64,000 nucleotides of DNA from Streptomyces albicerus. Its GTDB lineage: Bacteria > Actinomycetota > Actinomycetes > Streptomycetales > Streptomycetaceae. The position numbers were made by a program, and so were the translations under genes. The notes below the pieces were generated by a model. The model saw nothing but the letters and a program-made list of their open reading frames with translations, did not search any database and was not told where the DNA came from. The DNA is taken from the NCBI RefSeq assembly GCF_008905045.1, contig NZ_VWMY01000002.1:142096-206095 (forward strand), in the 5' to 3' direction. Below are positions 34,568 through 42,828 of the stretch, piece after piece (positions within the stretch are counted from its first letter, which is position 1; every line of letters begins with the position of its first letter).

Positions 34568-35446
34568 ATGAATTTAAAGGAGGCCCACTCACCGCAGGCG
34601 CGTGCCCTGCACCATGTCGCGGCGCTGTCGTCCGGGCCCGCAGTCGATCCGGCGCTTCGTGTGACCCTCAACCTGCACCCCGACCGCCTGGTGCGAGGGC
34701 GGCCGATTCTGGACGCGCTGGCCGAGGACCGCACGTACCACTCGCAGTTCGTCACAGGCACCAGCAACGGTGGTCTGACCGCGCACCCGGGCGGCGACCG
34801 CTGGCGCTGGGAGAGCCGGATGTTCGGCGGGGCGTACGACACGGCGGCCGCGCACGAGCGGCCCGTGTACGGGGCGCTGAACTTCCGGCACCAGGTGGTC
34901 GGCGCCGCGCCGAGGTTCGGGTCCGCGCACTTCCGGTTGACCTCGGACGCGCTGCGGCGCGCCACGTTCTGCTATCCCGACAGCTCCGTCGACCCCACGG
35001 CGTTCGGGGTCGCCGACGGGATGTCCCTCATCGGCCTGGCCGAGGCGGACGACCGGGACGCCCTCGACGACTACATCGAGGCGCAGGTGCATGGACAGGT
35101 CGTCCTGGAGCGGGACATGGAGGCGCTGGTCCTGGATCCCTGCTACCGCGGCACCTTCGTGGAGTCCGCGGCACGGCGGCTGCCCTGCCCGGTCGAGTGG
35201 CACCCCGGATACCGGCTCTCCGTCGAGGAGTTGCGACGCCACCCCGACTTCCGCGGTCCGCGGTACGTCGAGTTGGGCGCGCGGATCGCCGAGGACGGGC
35301 ACCTCGACCCGCGGCTCATCGGCGACGCCGCCCGCACGGGCCGCCACGACCCGCAGGACCTCAAGAAGGTGTGGCACTGCCTTGCCAGGTTCGGGGCGCC
35401 CGCTCATCGTCCTGCCGGCCGAGGGGCATCGGGCGTGCCTTGCTAG
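34568..35446 (+). CDS. DUF3626 family protein
   Basis: A 292-residue protein with the characteristic DUF3626 core: TLNLHPDRLVRGRPILDAL near residue 37, YHSQFVTGTSNGGLTAHPGG near residue 57, WRWESRMFGGAYD near residue 80 and GSAHFRLTSDALRRATFCYPDSS near residue 118. The conserved HPDR, ETGTSNGG-like and GSxHFRL segments suggest an enzyme active site, but the family has no assigned reaction that I know. The C-terminal 25 residues are Pro/Gly-rich and poorly conserved. ATG 34568 lies near the AAGGAGG-poor leader, and GAGGGGATCC provides the likely site. Confidence 0.82.
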   Translation: MNLKEAHSPQARALHHVAALSSGPAVDPALRVTLNLHPDRLVRGRPILDALAEDRTYHSQFVTGTSNGGLTAHPGGDRWRWESRMFGGAYDTAAAHERPVYGALNFRHQVVGAAPRFGSAHFRLTSDALRRATFCYPDSSVDPTAFGVADGMSLIGLAEADDRDALDDYIEAQVHGQVVLERDMEALVLDPCYRGTFVESAARRLPCPVEWHPGYRLSVEELRRHPDFRGPRYVELGARIAEDGHLDPRLIGDAARTGRHDPQDLKKVWHCLARFGAPAHRPAGRGASGVPC

Positions 35447-35460
35447 TCGGGCGTGCCTTG

Positions 35461-35853
35461 CTACTCGTCCTGATCCTCGCCGTCGTCCAGGTTCGTGTCT
35501 GTGTTTGTGTCCGTGTCCGACAGGCGGAGTGCCAGGGTGCGGAGGAGTTCGGTGCTCTTGATGTCGGAGCGGCCAGTGTCGTGGACCTCGGCGAGTTCCG
35601 AGAAGAGAAAGGCGAAGGCGCCCACCAGGGAGATCGCCGCGGGCATCAGAGCGTCGATGACGGCTTGGCCCGCCTCGGCGGGAGTGGCGTCGCCGGGGAC
35701 CTCGACCGACGGGAACACCTCGGTCACCAGCCTGCCGAGCTGGGCCTCTCCGGCGTCTATGTCGACCTCGACGTCCTCGTTGAGCCTGCGCACCATCTCC
35801 TGGGTCTCGGTCAGGACACCGATTGCTCGCAGGATGATCTCGCTCTGTTCCAT
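35461..35853 (-). CDS. hypothetical small acidic protein
   Basis: A 130-residue protein starting at ATG 35853 (MEQSEIILRAIGVL). It is helical, with a more hydrophobic stretch at about residues 62-82 (AVIDALMPAAISLVGAFAF) and a very acidic end made of Asp/Thr/Asn repeats (DTDTNTDTNLDDGEDQDE). No family recognised. The ribosome binding site is weak. Only 14 bases separate its 3' end from the convergent DUF3626 gene. Confidence 0.55.
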   Translation of the reverse strand: MEQSEIILRAIGVLTETQEMVRRLNEDVEVDIDAGEAQLGRLVTEVFPSVEVPGDATPAEAGQAVIDALMPAAISLVGAFAFLFSELAEVHDTGRSDIKSTELLRTLALRLSDTDTNTDTNLDDGEDQDE

Positions 35854-35914
35854 GCGCGCGAGCCTAAGCGCTCCGCTCGGTTGGTGGGGAAAAGGTGCGG
35901 GGCGTTGTGTTTCG

Positions 35915-35967
35915 GGTGTGGGTTGTTTTGGGCTGGGCGCGCAGTTCCCCGCGCCCCTGGCGGGGCG
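35915..35967 (-). repeat. intergenic stem-loop repeat, copy 3
   Basis: On the minus strand a stem (CGCCCC-loop-GGGGCG, loop of four) leads into the 20-base core at 35938-35957, followed by CCCAGCCC. It lies in the 280-base gap between two divergent genes, so here it cannot simply be a shared terminator. The rest of this gap is GC-rich with no gene seen. Confidence 0.75.
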
Positions 35968-36133
35968 GGCGGTGTCGGGTGCGGTGGCTTCCGTACGCTG
36001 TGCGGGGGCCGTGTGCCGGACGCAGGCGACGTGGTCTGCCAGTGGTGGCTTGGCGAGCTGATCGTGGTGGGGCCTTGCGTGGAGGGTGTCTACGCGGGTG
36101 GGTGTGTGGCGTGAGGGAACGGGGTGGGGCGGG

Positions 36134-37099
36134 ATGTCGGAGGAGCGGGCCAGGCGGATCCTGGAGGAGGCTGGGCTCGCGCCCGAGAGCCTCGCACACT
36201 GCCGTCCGCTGAGCGGTGGGACGTACAACACCGTCGAGGAAATCCTCCTCACCGACGGCAGCCGGTACGTACTGAAGATCCCGCCCCCGCCGACCGCCCC
36301 CGGCATGAGCCATGAGCGTGAACTTCTCTCCTCGGAGGTGGAGTTCTACCGGGCGGCCGCCACGGTCGATGTGCCCGCGCCGCGGGTCGTGACCGCCCGC
36401 CTGGACGCGGCCGAAGGCGGTCATCTCTTGATGACGGCCTGCCCGGGCGATCCATGGGACACCTTTCCGGACAGTGAACAGACCGCGCTCCGCCGGGAGT
36501 TGGGGCGCCAGACGGCACGCCTCCACCGGGTGACCGGCCCCGGCTTCGGCTACCCGTCCGGCGCCCTCGGCCCCCTGTCCGCCGACTGGCGCACGGCGTT
36601 CACCGGCATGTACGACGCCGTCCTGGACGACGCCCGCCGGTACGACGCCTGGCTGCCCCGCCTGGTGGACGAGGTGGCCCGTACGGCCAAGTCCGCGTAT
36701 GACGCCCTGGATGAAGTCACGGTCCCGTGCCTGGTGCACTTCGACCTGTGGCAGGGGAACATCCTGGTCGAACGGCCGGAGGGCGGCGCGCCCAGGATCG
36801 GCGGGCTGATCGACGGCGAGCGCATGTTCTGGGGAGACCCGCTTGCCGACTTCGTGTCCCTGGCGCTGCTCGGTGACATCAAGAAGGACCACGACTTCCT
36901 GACGGGTTATCAAGAGGAGGGCGGGCGGGCCGAGTTCACTCACTCGGACCGACTGCGCCTCGCCCTCTACCGCAGCTACCTCTACCTGATCATGCTCATC
37001 GAGACGGTCCCGCGAGCAACGGAGGACGAGCACGTCGCCTGGGTCCGGGAGCGCGTCGCCCCTGAACTCACCGCGGCCCTGGACGAACTCGGCCAGTGA
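36134..37099 (+). CDS. aminoglycoside phosphotransferase (APH) family kinase
   Basis: A 321-residue protein with the APH/choline-kinase fold. The N-lobe has PLSGGTYNTVEEILLTDG and the lysine of YVLKIPPP near residue 55. The catalytic loop is HFDLWQGNILV near residue 201 (HxDxxxxN), and the metal-binding motif is LIDGERMFWGDP near residue 223. Family members phosphorylate antibiotics, sugars or choline; nothing selects among these. ATG 36134 is preceded by GGGCGG only, so the start is moderately sure. It is followed by the ROK gene after 55 bases on the same strand. Confidence 0.83.
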   Translation: MSEERARRILEEAGLAPESLAHCRPLSGGTYNTVEEILLTDGSRYVLKIPPPPTAPGMSHERELLSSEVEFYRAAATVDVPAPRVVTARLDAAEGGHLLMTACPGDPWDTFPDSEQTALRRELGRQTARLHRVTGPGFGYPSGALGPLSADWRTAFTGMYDAVLDDARRYDAWLPRLVDEVARTAKSAYDALDEVTVPCLVHFDLWQGNILVERPEGGAPRIGGLIDGERMFWGDPLADFVSLALLGDIKKDHDFLTGYQEEGGRAEFTHSDRLRLALYRSYLYLIMLIETVPRATEDEHVAWVRERVAPELTAALDELGQ

Positions 37100-37154
37100 T
37101 CCCCCAGTCTGCCCGGAGGTATCTTGCAGGCCGGGGCAGGCGGGAAGGAACCAC

Positions 37155-38447
37155 ATGGCGGGGCGGAACGGGCGCACAGTGCGTGACCTGCGACGGGGCA
37201 ATCGCACGGCCGTCCTGCGACGGCTGTATTTCGACGGACCGATGAGCCGCTTCGAACTCGGCCCCGTCACCGGGCTGAGTTCCGGCTCCATCAGCAACGT
37301 CGTCGCCGAGCTCGTCGCCGACGGCCTGGTGGAGGAGGCGGGCAGCGTCGACTCCGACGGCGGCCGCCCGCGCACCCTGCTGCGCGTCGCACCCGCCAGC
37401 GGCCACATGATCGGCGTGGACGTCGGCGAGACCCGCGTACGCGTCGAGCTCTTCGACCTCACCCTCACCGAACTCGCCCGCACGGAACGGCCCTTGGAGC
37501 ACCAGGGATACGACGTCGACGTCATCGTCGGACACATCCGCGACGGCATCGCGGAGGTCCTCGGCGCCGCCGAGGTCGTCCCCGACCGGTTGCTCGGAGT
37601 CGGCATCGGCGTACCGGGCATCGTGGAGCACACTCCGGCCGAGGGCGCCGTGGTGCACGGCCAGACCATCGGCTGGCAGGCCGTCCCGCTGGAATCCCGG
37701 CTCCGCGCCACCTGCCAACTCCCGGACCACGTCCCCTACTTCACCGATAATGGCGCCAAGACCCTCGGCCAGGCCGAGATGTGGTTCGGCGCCGGACGCG
37801 GCGCGCACAACGCGGTCGTGGTCCTCTTCGGCTCGGGTGTCGGCGCCTGCCTGGTCTCGGACGACGTGGAGCACGGCAGGGCCGTGGAATGGGGACACCT
37901 GACCGTACGGGTCAGGGGGCGCCGCTGCCGGTGCGGTGCGCTCGGCTGCCTGGAGGCCTACGCGGGAGCCGAGGCCCTGCTGGAGCGCTGGGAGGAGGAG
38001 GGCGGACGGCCGCCGAAGGGCGTCGACGAGGAGACCGCGCTCACCGCGATGCTCGCCGCGGCCTATCCGGCCGACGGTGCGGCGGCCGACCCGGCGGCGC
38101 TCGCCGTGCTGGCGGAGACGGCCGAATACCTGGGCGCGGGCCTGTCCGACCTGATCAACCTCTTCCAGCCGGAACGCATCCTCATCGGCGGCTGGGCCGG
38201 ACTCCAGCTGGGCCCCCGCCTCCTGCCCGCCGTCCGCGCACACGCGCTCTCGTACGCCCTGCGTCACCCGGCCGAGCGGGTCACCATCGCCCTCGGCGCC
38301 CTCGGCCCCGACGCGGTCACGGTGGGTGCGGCGATCCTTCCACTGGCCGACTTCTTCGCACGCGGCGGGCACCGCGCCGGCCCCGAACCGGGCGGGACCC
38401 AGCTCCCGGCGTGGCGCACGGCCCTGGAAGAGCGCGCACCGCACTGA
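37155..38447 (+). CDS. ROK-family transcriptional regulator
   Basis: A 430-residue ROK protein with an N-terminal winged helix (MSRFELGPVTGLSSGSISNVVAELVADGLV near residues 30-60) and a C-terminal sugar-kinase-like domain. The kinase fold shows MIGVDVGETRVRVELFD, GVGIGVPGIV, EWGHLTV and the zinc-binding CRCGALGCLEAY near residue 256. It probably senses a sugar or sugar phosphate and represses carbohydrate genes. ATG 37155 follows GGGAAGGAACC. Its targets are not evident; no carbohydrate transport operon adjoins it. Confidence 0.88.
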   Translation: MAGRNGRTVRDLRRGNRTAVLRRLYFDGPMSRFELGPVTGLSSGSISNVVAELVADGLVEEAGSVDSDGGRPRTLLRVAPASGHMIGVDVGETRVRVELFDLTLTELARTERPLEHQGYDVDVIVGHIRDGIAEVLGAAEVVPDRLLGVGIGVPGIVEHTPAEGAVVHGQTIGWQAVPLESRLRATCQLPDHVPYFTDNGAKTLGQAEMWFGAGRGAHNAVVVLFGSGVGACLVSDDVEHGRAVEWGHLTVRVRGRRCRCGALGCLEAYAGAEALLERWEEEGGRPPKGVDEETALTAMLAAAYPADGAAADPAALAVLAETAEYLGAGLSDLINLFQPERILIGGWAGLQLGPRLLPAVRAHALSYALRHPAERVTIALGALGPDAVTVGAAILPLADFFARGGHRAGPEPGGTQLPAWRTALEERAPH

Positions 38448-38536
38448 GGCCGCCTCCCGTGTTTCGCCGGTCGTGCGGTCAGGTACTCGCACCAGGGCCG
38501 ACAAGGAGTTTCGCCCGACGAGGAGGGGAGCGCGCC

Positions 38537-38800
38537 GTGACCGACAACCGGACGAAGACGCCGGGGGAGGACGGTGGCCCCGTACCGCGGGACATGCAGG
38601 ACCAGCAGACCCAGGAAGGCAAGGACCACTGGGACGTCACGCCCGCCGACCCCGCGCGGCGCGAGGGCTCCGACGAGGACGTGCCCGAGCCGGACACCGA
38701 CATCCCCGACACCGACGAGGCGGGCACGGGCCGACGGGGCGACGAGCACTCCGGCACCGTCCACCCCGAACACCCCGGACCGGAGGAGTCTCCGGCCTGA
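38537..38800 (+). CDS. small disordered acidic protein
   Basis: An 87-residue protein rich in Asp, Glu, Pro, Gly and Thr (DEDVPEPDTDIPDTDEAGTG), probably disordered. A strong GAGGAGGGG site precedes GTG 38537, which supports it as a gene. No homologous family with a function is known to me. It follows the ROK gene after 89 bases. Confidence 0.55.
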   Translation: MTDNRTKTPGEDGGPVPRDMQDQQTQEGKDHWDVTPADPARREGSDEDVPEPDTDIPDTDEAGTGRRGDEHSGTVHPEHPGPEESPA

Positions 38801-38893
38801 CCGGAGGCCCGCGTAGGCCCCGGTTGGGAGGCCGCCCCGGAGAAGATCGCCGCGTACTGGACGGTCCGCCGCCAGAACGTCCGCCGCCTGATG

Positions 38894-39853
38894 TCAGGCG
38901 AAAGCGTTCACGCCGGTGAGCTCTGCGGAGAGGGTCCACAGGCGTGCCGCGGATGCCGGGTCGATCGCGTAGTCGCGTACGCCGGTCCGCTCGTCGTCGC
39001 CCCGGGCGGGCTCGGCGATGTCGCAGTCCTCGCAGTACACACCGCCCACGCCGGACAGCTGCGGGGAGGTCGCCGCCCACACCTGGGTGGCCGCGCCCTG
39101 CTCCGGGGTCTTGAAAGCCTCCGGGTTCAGCGGAGTGCCGTTCTCGTCGATCCAGCCGCGCTCGACCATCTCCTCCTTGGGGAGGTGGCGCTGGAGCGGG
39201 GTCAGGATGCCGCCGGGGTGCAGCGAGAACGCCCGTACGCCGGAGCCCTTGCCGAGGGCGTCCAGCTGCACGGCGAACAGCACGTTGGCCGTCTTCGCCT
39301 GCCCGTACGCCTCCCACTTGTCGTAGCCGCGTCGCCAGTGCGGGTCGTCCCAGCGGATGTCCGAGTTGTGGTGGCCGGCCGAGGAGACGGAGACGACGCG
39401 GGCACCGCCCGGGGCGATCGCCGGCCAGAGCCGGTTGACGAGCGCGAAGTGGCCCAGGTGGTTGGTCGCGAACTGGGCCTCCCAGCCGGGGCCGACGCGG
39501 GTCTCCGGGCAGGCCATGATCCCGGCGTTGTTGATGACGATGTCGATGGTGCGGTCCGAGGCGAGGAACCGCTCGGCGAACGCGCGGACGCTGTCAAGGT
39601 CGCCGAGGTCCAGCTCGTCCACCTCGACGCCGTCGATACCGGCGAGCGCCTCCTGGGCGACCGCTCGGCGCCGGGCGGGGACGACGACCCGGGCACCGGC
39701 TTTGGTGAGGGCGCGCGTCGTTTCCAGGCCGAGCCCCGAGTAGCCGCCGGTGACGAGGGCCAGCTTCCCCGTGAGGTCGATGCCGGCGAGCACGTCGTCC
39801 GCGGTGCTCCGGAAGCCGAATCCCGAACCGATCTTGTGCTGTGCAGTGGTCAT
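38894..39853 (-). CDS. short-chain dehydrogenase/reductase
   Basis: A 319-residue SDR similar to WW-domain oxidoreductase/retinol dehydrogenase-like enzymes. It carries TGGYSGLGLETTRAL near residue 36, NNAGIMACPE near residue 110, SSAGHHNSD near residue 155 and the active-site YGQAKTANVLFA near residue 179. An NAD(P)H-dependent oxidation or reduction of a small carbonyl compound is expected, but the substrate is unknown. ATG 39853 lacks a good ribosome binding site. Confidence 0.85.
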   Translation of the reverse strand: MTTAQHKIGSGFGFRSTADDVLAGIDLTGKLALVTGGYSGLGLETTRALTKAGARVVVPARRRAVAQEALAGIDGVEVDELDLGDLDSVRAFAERFLASDRTIDIVINNAGIMACPETRVGPGWEAQFATNHLGHFALVNRLWPAIAPGGARVVSVSSAGHHNSDIRWDDPHWRRGYDKWEAYGQAKTANVLFAVQLDALGKGSGVRAFSLHPGGILTPLQRHLPKEEMVERGWIDENGTPLNPEAFKTPEQGAATQVWAATSPQLSGVGGVYCEDCDIAEPARGDDERTGVRDYAIDPASAARLWTLSAELTGVNAFA

Positions 39854-39920
39854 ACGGCTGACGCTACGAATTGGAGCGCGCTCGAAGTCAAGCGGAGCCG
39901 GGCGCGCCACATGGAAACAT

Positions 39921-39958
39921 CGGGAACATGGAAAGACGCCGGGAACATGGAAAGACGC
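39921..39958 (+). repeat. two tandem 19-bp repeats
   Basis: Two perfect head-to-tail copies of CGGGAACATGGAAAGACGC, with a partial unit (CATGGAAACAT) just before and CGGAAACGGGG just after, indicating a decaying tandem array upstream of the SDR gene. Confidence 0.8.
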
Positions 39959-39972
39959 CGGAAACGGGGAAA

Positions 39973-40007
39973 GGCCCCGACCGGACGGGGGAATCACGGT
40001 CGGGGCC
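39973..40007. terminator. 11-bp GC stem-loop
   Basis: GGCCCCGACCG pairs perfectly with CGGTCGGGGCC across a 13-base loop. It could act as a terminator or an attenuator-like structure; no complete gene on the plus strand ends just before it. Confidence 0.45.
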
Positions 40008-40183
40008 GTCTGTGGGTGGCCACGGATGGCGGTCGCCTCTCGGCGAAATGCTCCACAGGGCTTCAGCCGAACGATCGTCCCTGCGGGCGGAAGGTGAGGC
40101 CCGGGGACACTGTCCCATCCGCACCCACGACTGATTTAACGGGAAACTACTGGCGAGTGTTCCTAGGTCCGCGCAGGTTTCCC

Positions 40184-40197
40184 GTGATGTGTGTCAC
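40184..40197. promoter_or_regulatory. CRP/FNR-like palindrome
   Basis: GTGA-TGTGTG-TCAC matches the streptomycete Crp-type pattern GTGA-N6-TCAC. It is 14 bases from the 3' end of the PHP gene and 330 bases upstream of the SDR gene, so it may not be functional. Confidence 0.25.
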
Positions 40198-40210
40198 GAC
40201 CGAAGAGCCG

Positions 40211-41248
40211 TCATGGGCCACGCACGCCGGACGGTGTCCCGCGGTGCCACGCCCAGGCCAGCAGCTCGTCCGCGGACCACGTGGTGACCACACGCTCCGG
40301 GGGCACCCCGCACTCCTCGGCCCGCGCGCATCCGTACACCTGCCAGTCGAGCTGGCCGGGCGCGTGCGCGTCGGTGTCCACGGAGAACAGCACGCCCGCC
40401 TCGAGCGCCTTGCGCAGCAGCCGGCGCGGGGGATCGAGCCGCTCGGGCCTGCTGTTGATCTCGACCGCCGTGCCCGTTTCGGCGCAGGCGGCGAAGACCT
40501 CGTCCGCGTCGAACTCCGACTCGGGCCGCCCGCGCCCGGTGACCAGCCGTCCCGTGCAGTGCCCCAGCACGTCGGACAGCGGATTGCGTACGGCGGCGAC
40601 CATCCGGCGGGTCATCGCGGCCGCGCTCATCCGCAGCTTGGAGTGCACGGACACGACCACGACATCGAGCCCGTCCAGCAGCTCCGGCTCCTGGTCCAGC
40701 GACCCGTCGTCGAGAATGTCGCACTCGATGCCGGTGAGCAGCCGAAAGGGAGCCCAGCGTGTGTTGAGTTCCGCCACGACGGCGAGCTGCTCCCGCAGCC
40801 GCTCGGCGGACAGCCCGCGAGCCACCGTGAGGCGCGGCGAGTGGTCGGTGAGGACCGCCCACTCGTGCCCGAGCCGTGCCGCCGTGCGGCCCATCTCCTC
40901 GATGGGGCTGCCGCCGTCCGACCAGTCCGAGTGCAGATGGCAGTCGCCGCGCAGCAGCGCCCGCAGCTCCTCACCACCCTGGACGGGCGAGCCCGCGGTC
41001 TCCCGCTCCAGCTTCTCGAGATAGCCCGGCACCTGTCCGGCCAGCGCCTCGCGCACCACCTGCGCGGTCTTCGGCCCGATGCCCTTCAGCGACTCCAGCG
41101 ACCCCTCGGCCGCCCTCCGGGACAGTTCGTCGGCGGGCAACGCCGCGGCCACGCCCGCCGCCGTGCGGAACGCCCGTACGCGATAAGTGGGGGCCAGGGA
41201 CCGCTCCAGCAGGAAGGCGATCCGGTCCAGGGCCTCGGCCGGGTCCAT
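40211..41248 (-). CDS. HhH-PHP domain protein (PolX C-terminal-like, no polymerase domain)
   Basis: A 345-residue protein. An N-terminal helix-hairpin-helix region (LKGIGPKTAQVVREAL near residue 57) precedes a PHP metallo-phosphoesterase domain with its metal-ligand motifs: GDCHLHSDWSDGG near residue 101, LTDHSPR near residue 133, GIECDIL near residue 173, SVHSKL near residue 198 and DTDAHAPGQ near residue 301. This is the layout of the C-terminal part of PolX DNA repair polymerases without the polymerase domain, so it may be a phosphatase or nuclease acting on DNA ends. ATG 41248 lies very close to a GGAGG site. Confidence 0.8.
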   Translation of the reverse strand: MDPAEALDRIAFLLERSLAPTYRVRAFRTAAGVAAALPADELSRRAAEGSLESLKGIGPKTAQVVREALAGQVPGYLEKLERETAGSPVQGGEELRALLRGDCHLHSDWSDGGSPIEEMGRTAARLGHEWAVLTDHSPRLTVARGLSAERLREQLAVVAELNTRWAPFRLLTGIECDILDDGSLDQEPELLDGLDVVVVSVHSKLRMSAAAMTRRMVAAVRNPLSDVLGHCTGRLVTGRGRPESEFDADEVFAACAETGTAVEINSRPERLDPPRRLLRKALEAGVLFSVDTDAHAPGQLDWQVYGCARAEECGVPPERVVTTWSADELLAWAWHRGTPSGVRGP

Positions 41249-41430
41249 GCCTCCAGCGTCGCGCAGCCCGCACCGGTCCGCACGGCAGCCGACGGGGCCT
41301 CCTTGTGCCACCATGTAGTGCGAACCTCGTTCGGACGTCGGCCACGTCGGCGCGCCGCTGGGTGCCACGACGACCGACAGCGCCGCCCCGGCAGGCTTAT
41401 CGGCGGCACGCGTGTGGAACCGGTGGGATC

Positions 41431-41667
41431 ATGACTGAAATCTCAAGCCCCCACATCTCGCACCCGCGGATCACGGTCCTGGGCGTTCAGCCCGGCGATC
41501 CGCCCTTCCGCATCGTGGAGATCGACGGTGCCGTCATCGGCGAGGCCAAGAGCTTCACGGACGTCCTGATCGCCGCGGCGGCGTACGGCATCCCGGTGCA
41601 CGACGCCGACGACCCGGAAGTGGTCCGCTGGGTCGGCGGCGACAAGCTCACCTGGCACCCGCGCTAG
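41431..41667 (+). CDS. small conserved hypothetical protein
   Basis: A 78-residue protein (ITVLGVQPGDPPFRIVEIDG, then IGEAKSFTDVLIAAAAYGIPVHD and WVGGDKLTWHPR) that looks compact and folded, of a type seen repeatedly in Streptomyces. GGTGGGATC precedes ATG 41431. Function unknown. It is divergent from the PHP gene. Confidence 0.65.
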   Translation: MTEISSPHISHPRITVLGVQPGDPPFRIVEIDGAVIGEAKSFTDVLIAAAAYGIPVHDADDPEVVRWVGGDKLTWHPR

Positions 41668-42073
41668 GCGCTCCGCCGGGGCGCGGGCGCACTACGGGCC
41701 GGCGCCCGGCCAGTAGGTGATGGCGCGACCCCCGCCTGCGCTCGAGGTCGCCCAATTGCTCGGCGACCCGTGGGAAGAAGTCGTCCGCGACCACGAGGTC
41801 ACTTTGATCTTGTCGGTCGCCGGTGATCAAGGCCAGCCCCGGTTCCCTGCGGCGTATCCCTGCCCTCGTACGACAGAAGTCGTCATGTCGCCTCGCCCTG
41901 CCCGCAGCCGTGCGGACGGGCCCTGTGACGGACGCGTCGCGTGACGAATGTGCGGCAATTGTCGCGGGACGGGAACAGCGCGGGCGGAAGGCACAACGCC
42001 TGGCAGAGGTGGCGGGTCTGCTCCTGTGACCAGCCCGACTCATGGGCACCGCACGGAAAACGGGGTACCTCAC
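41668..42073. other. gene-free interval
   Basis: A 406-base stretch between a small hypothetical gene and the secreted protein gene. Several open frames exist on both strands, but none has a convincing ribosome binding site, start or recognisable product. I see no clear terminator, promoter or repeat. Confidence 0.5.
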
Positions 42074-42562
42074 ATGTTCCGCATCACCACGCGCCCACGC
42101 ACGACCAAGCGCCTCGCCCTCGCCCTCGCCGTCGGCTGCGCGACCGTCCTCGGCCTCGGACTCACCGCCACCGCTCCGGCCTCCGCGGCTCCGGCGTCCG
42201 CCGCGTCGGCCGTCGACCCGAACGACCGTTACACCGCCGAGGAGATCCACACCTTCTTGGAGGACTTCTACGGCGAGCACGGCCCCGTCGACTTCGCGCG
42301 CAAGTACGGCATCTCCGAGCACCTGAAGGAGAAGGCCGCCGCGAGCGAGGGCTTCGACGTCCTGCTGTGCGCGCAGAACGAGCCGAGGTACATCGACATC
42401 GGCCCGGTCAGCACGGCCCAGTCGGCGGGCGTCGGCTACGCGACGGTGACCGCGCACTGGAGTGAGAACGGTGAGGTCACGACGACCTTCACGGCGTACG
42501 TCGGCCTGGACGCCACGCGGCCCATCCAGCTGCAGGACACGGACTGCGAGGCGGGCGGCTGA
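42074..42562 (+). CDS. small secreted protein, function unknown
   Basis: A 162-residue protein with a clear signal peptide (basic MFRITTRPRTTKR, hydrophobic LALALAVGCATVLGLGL, cleavage near APASA at about residue 38-44). The mature part has two cysteines (near residues 97 and 158) that may form a disulfide, a helical EEIHTFLEDFYGEHGP segment and a beta-rich C-terminal half (YATVTAHWSENGEVTTTFTA). It may have an NTF2-like or similar small fold, but I do not recognise the family. Confidence 0.7.
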   Translation: MFRITTRPRTTKRLALALAVGCATVLGLGLTATAPASAAPASAASAVDPNDRYTAEEIHTFLEDFYGEHGPVDFARKYGISEHLKEKAAASEGFDVLLCAQNEPRYIDIGPVSTAQSAGVGYATVTAHWSENGEVTTTFTAYVGLDATRPIQLQDTDCEAGG

Positions 42563-42583
42563 TCCGAAGCCCGGAGTTCGACG

Positions 42584-42695
<112 letters not shown>

Positions 42696-42727
42696 CCGGA
42701 CCGCGGAGTGCGGAACGCGCAATGACT

Positions 42728-42758
42728 GAGCCCGGCCGGGCGGCCCCCGGCCGGGCTC
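42728..42758. terminator. strong 13-bp stem terminator between convergent genes
   Basis: GAGCCCGGCCGGG (42728-42740) pairs perfectly with CCCGGCCGGGCTC (42746-42758) across a five-base loop and is followed by TTCGGG. It can stop transcription from the secreted-protein gene and from the convergent GH16 gene. Confidence 0.85.
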
Positions 42759-42828
42759 TTCGGGCTGACTCGTCCGGCCTCCCGCGTCAGGCAGCCGTAC
42801 TCCTGTGTCGGTCAGCCGTTCCGGCTCG

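Larger units (their letters stand above)
39854..40210. other. gene-free interval with direct repeat, hairpin and CRP-like site
   Basis: A 357-base gap upstream of the SDR gene and downstream of the PHP gene. It holds two adjacent copies of CGGGAACATGGAAAGACGC (39921-39958), a strong stem (GGCCCCGACCG at 39973-39983 with CGGTCGGGGCC at 39997-40007) and a GTGA-N6-TCAC palindrome (40184-40197) resembling a Crp/Fnr box. Short open frames here have no ribosome binding site or recognisable product. Confidence 0.6.

Noticed and set aside
38891..41434. An 847-codon plus-strand frame over the SDR and PHP genes
   Set aside because: Both minus-strand genes have intact catalytic motifs; the plus-strand translation has none.
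41717..41944. A 75-codon frame in the gap before the small secreted protein
   Set aside because: No ribosome binding site, no recognisable domain, and strong compositional resemblance to out-of-phase reading.
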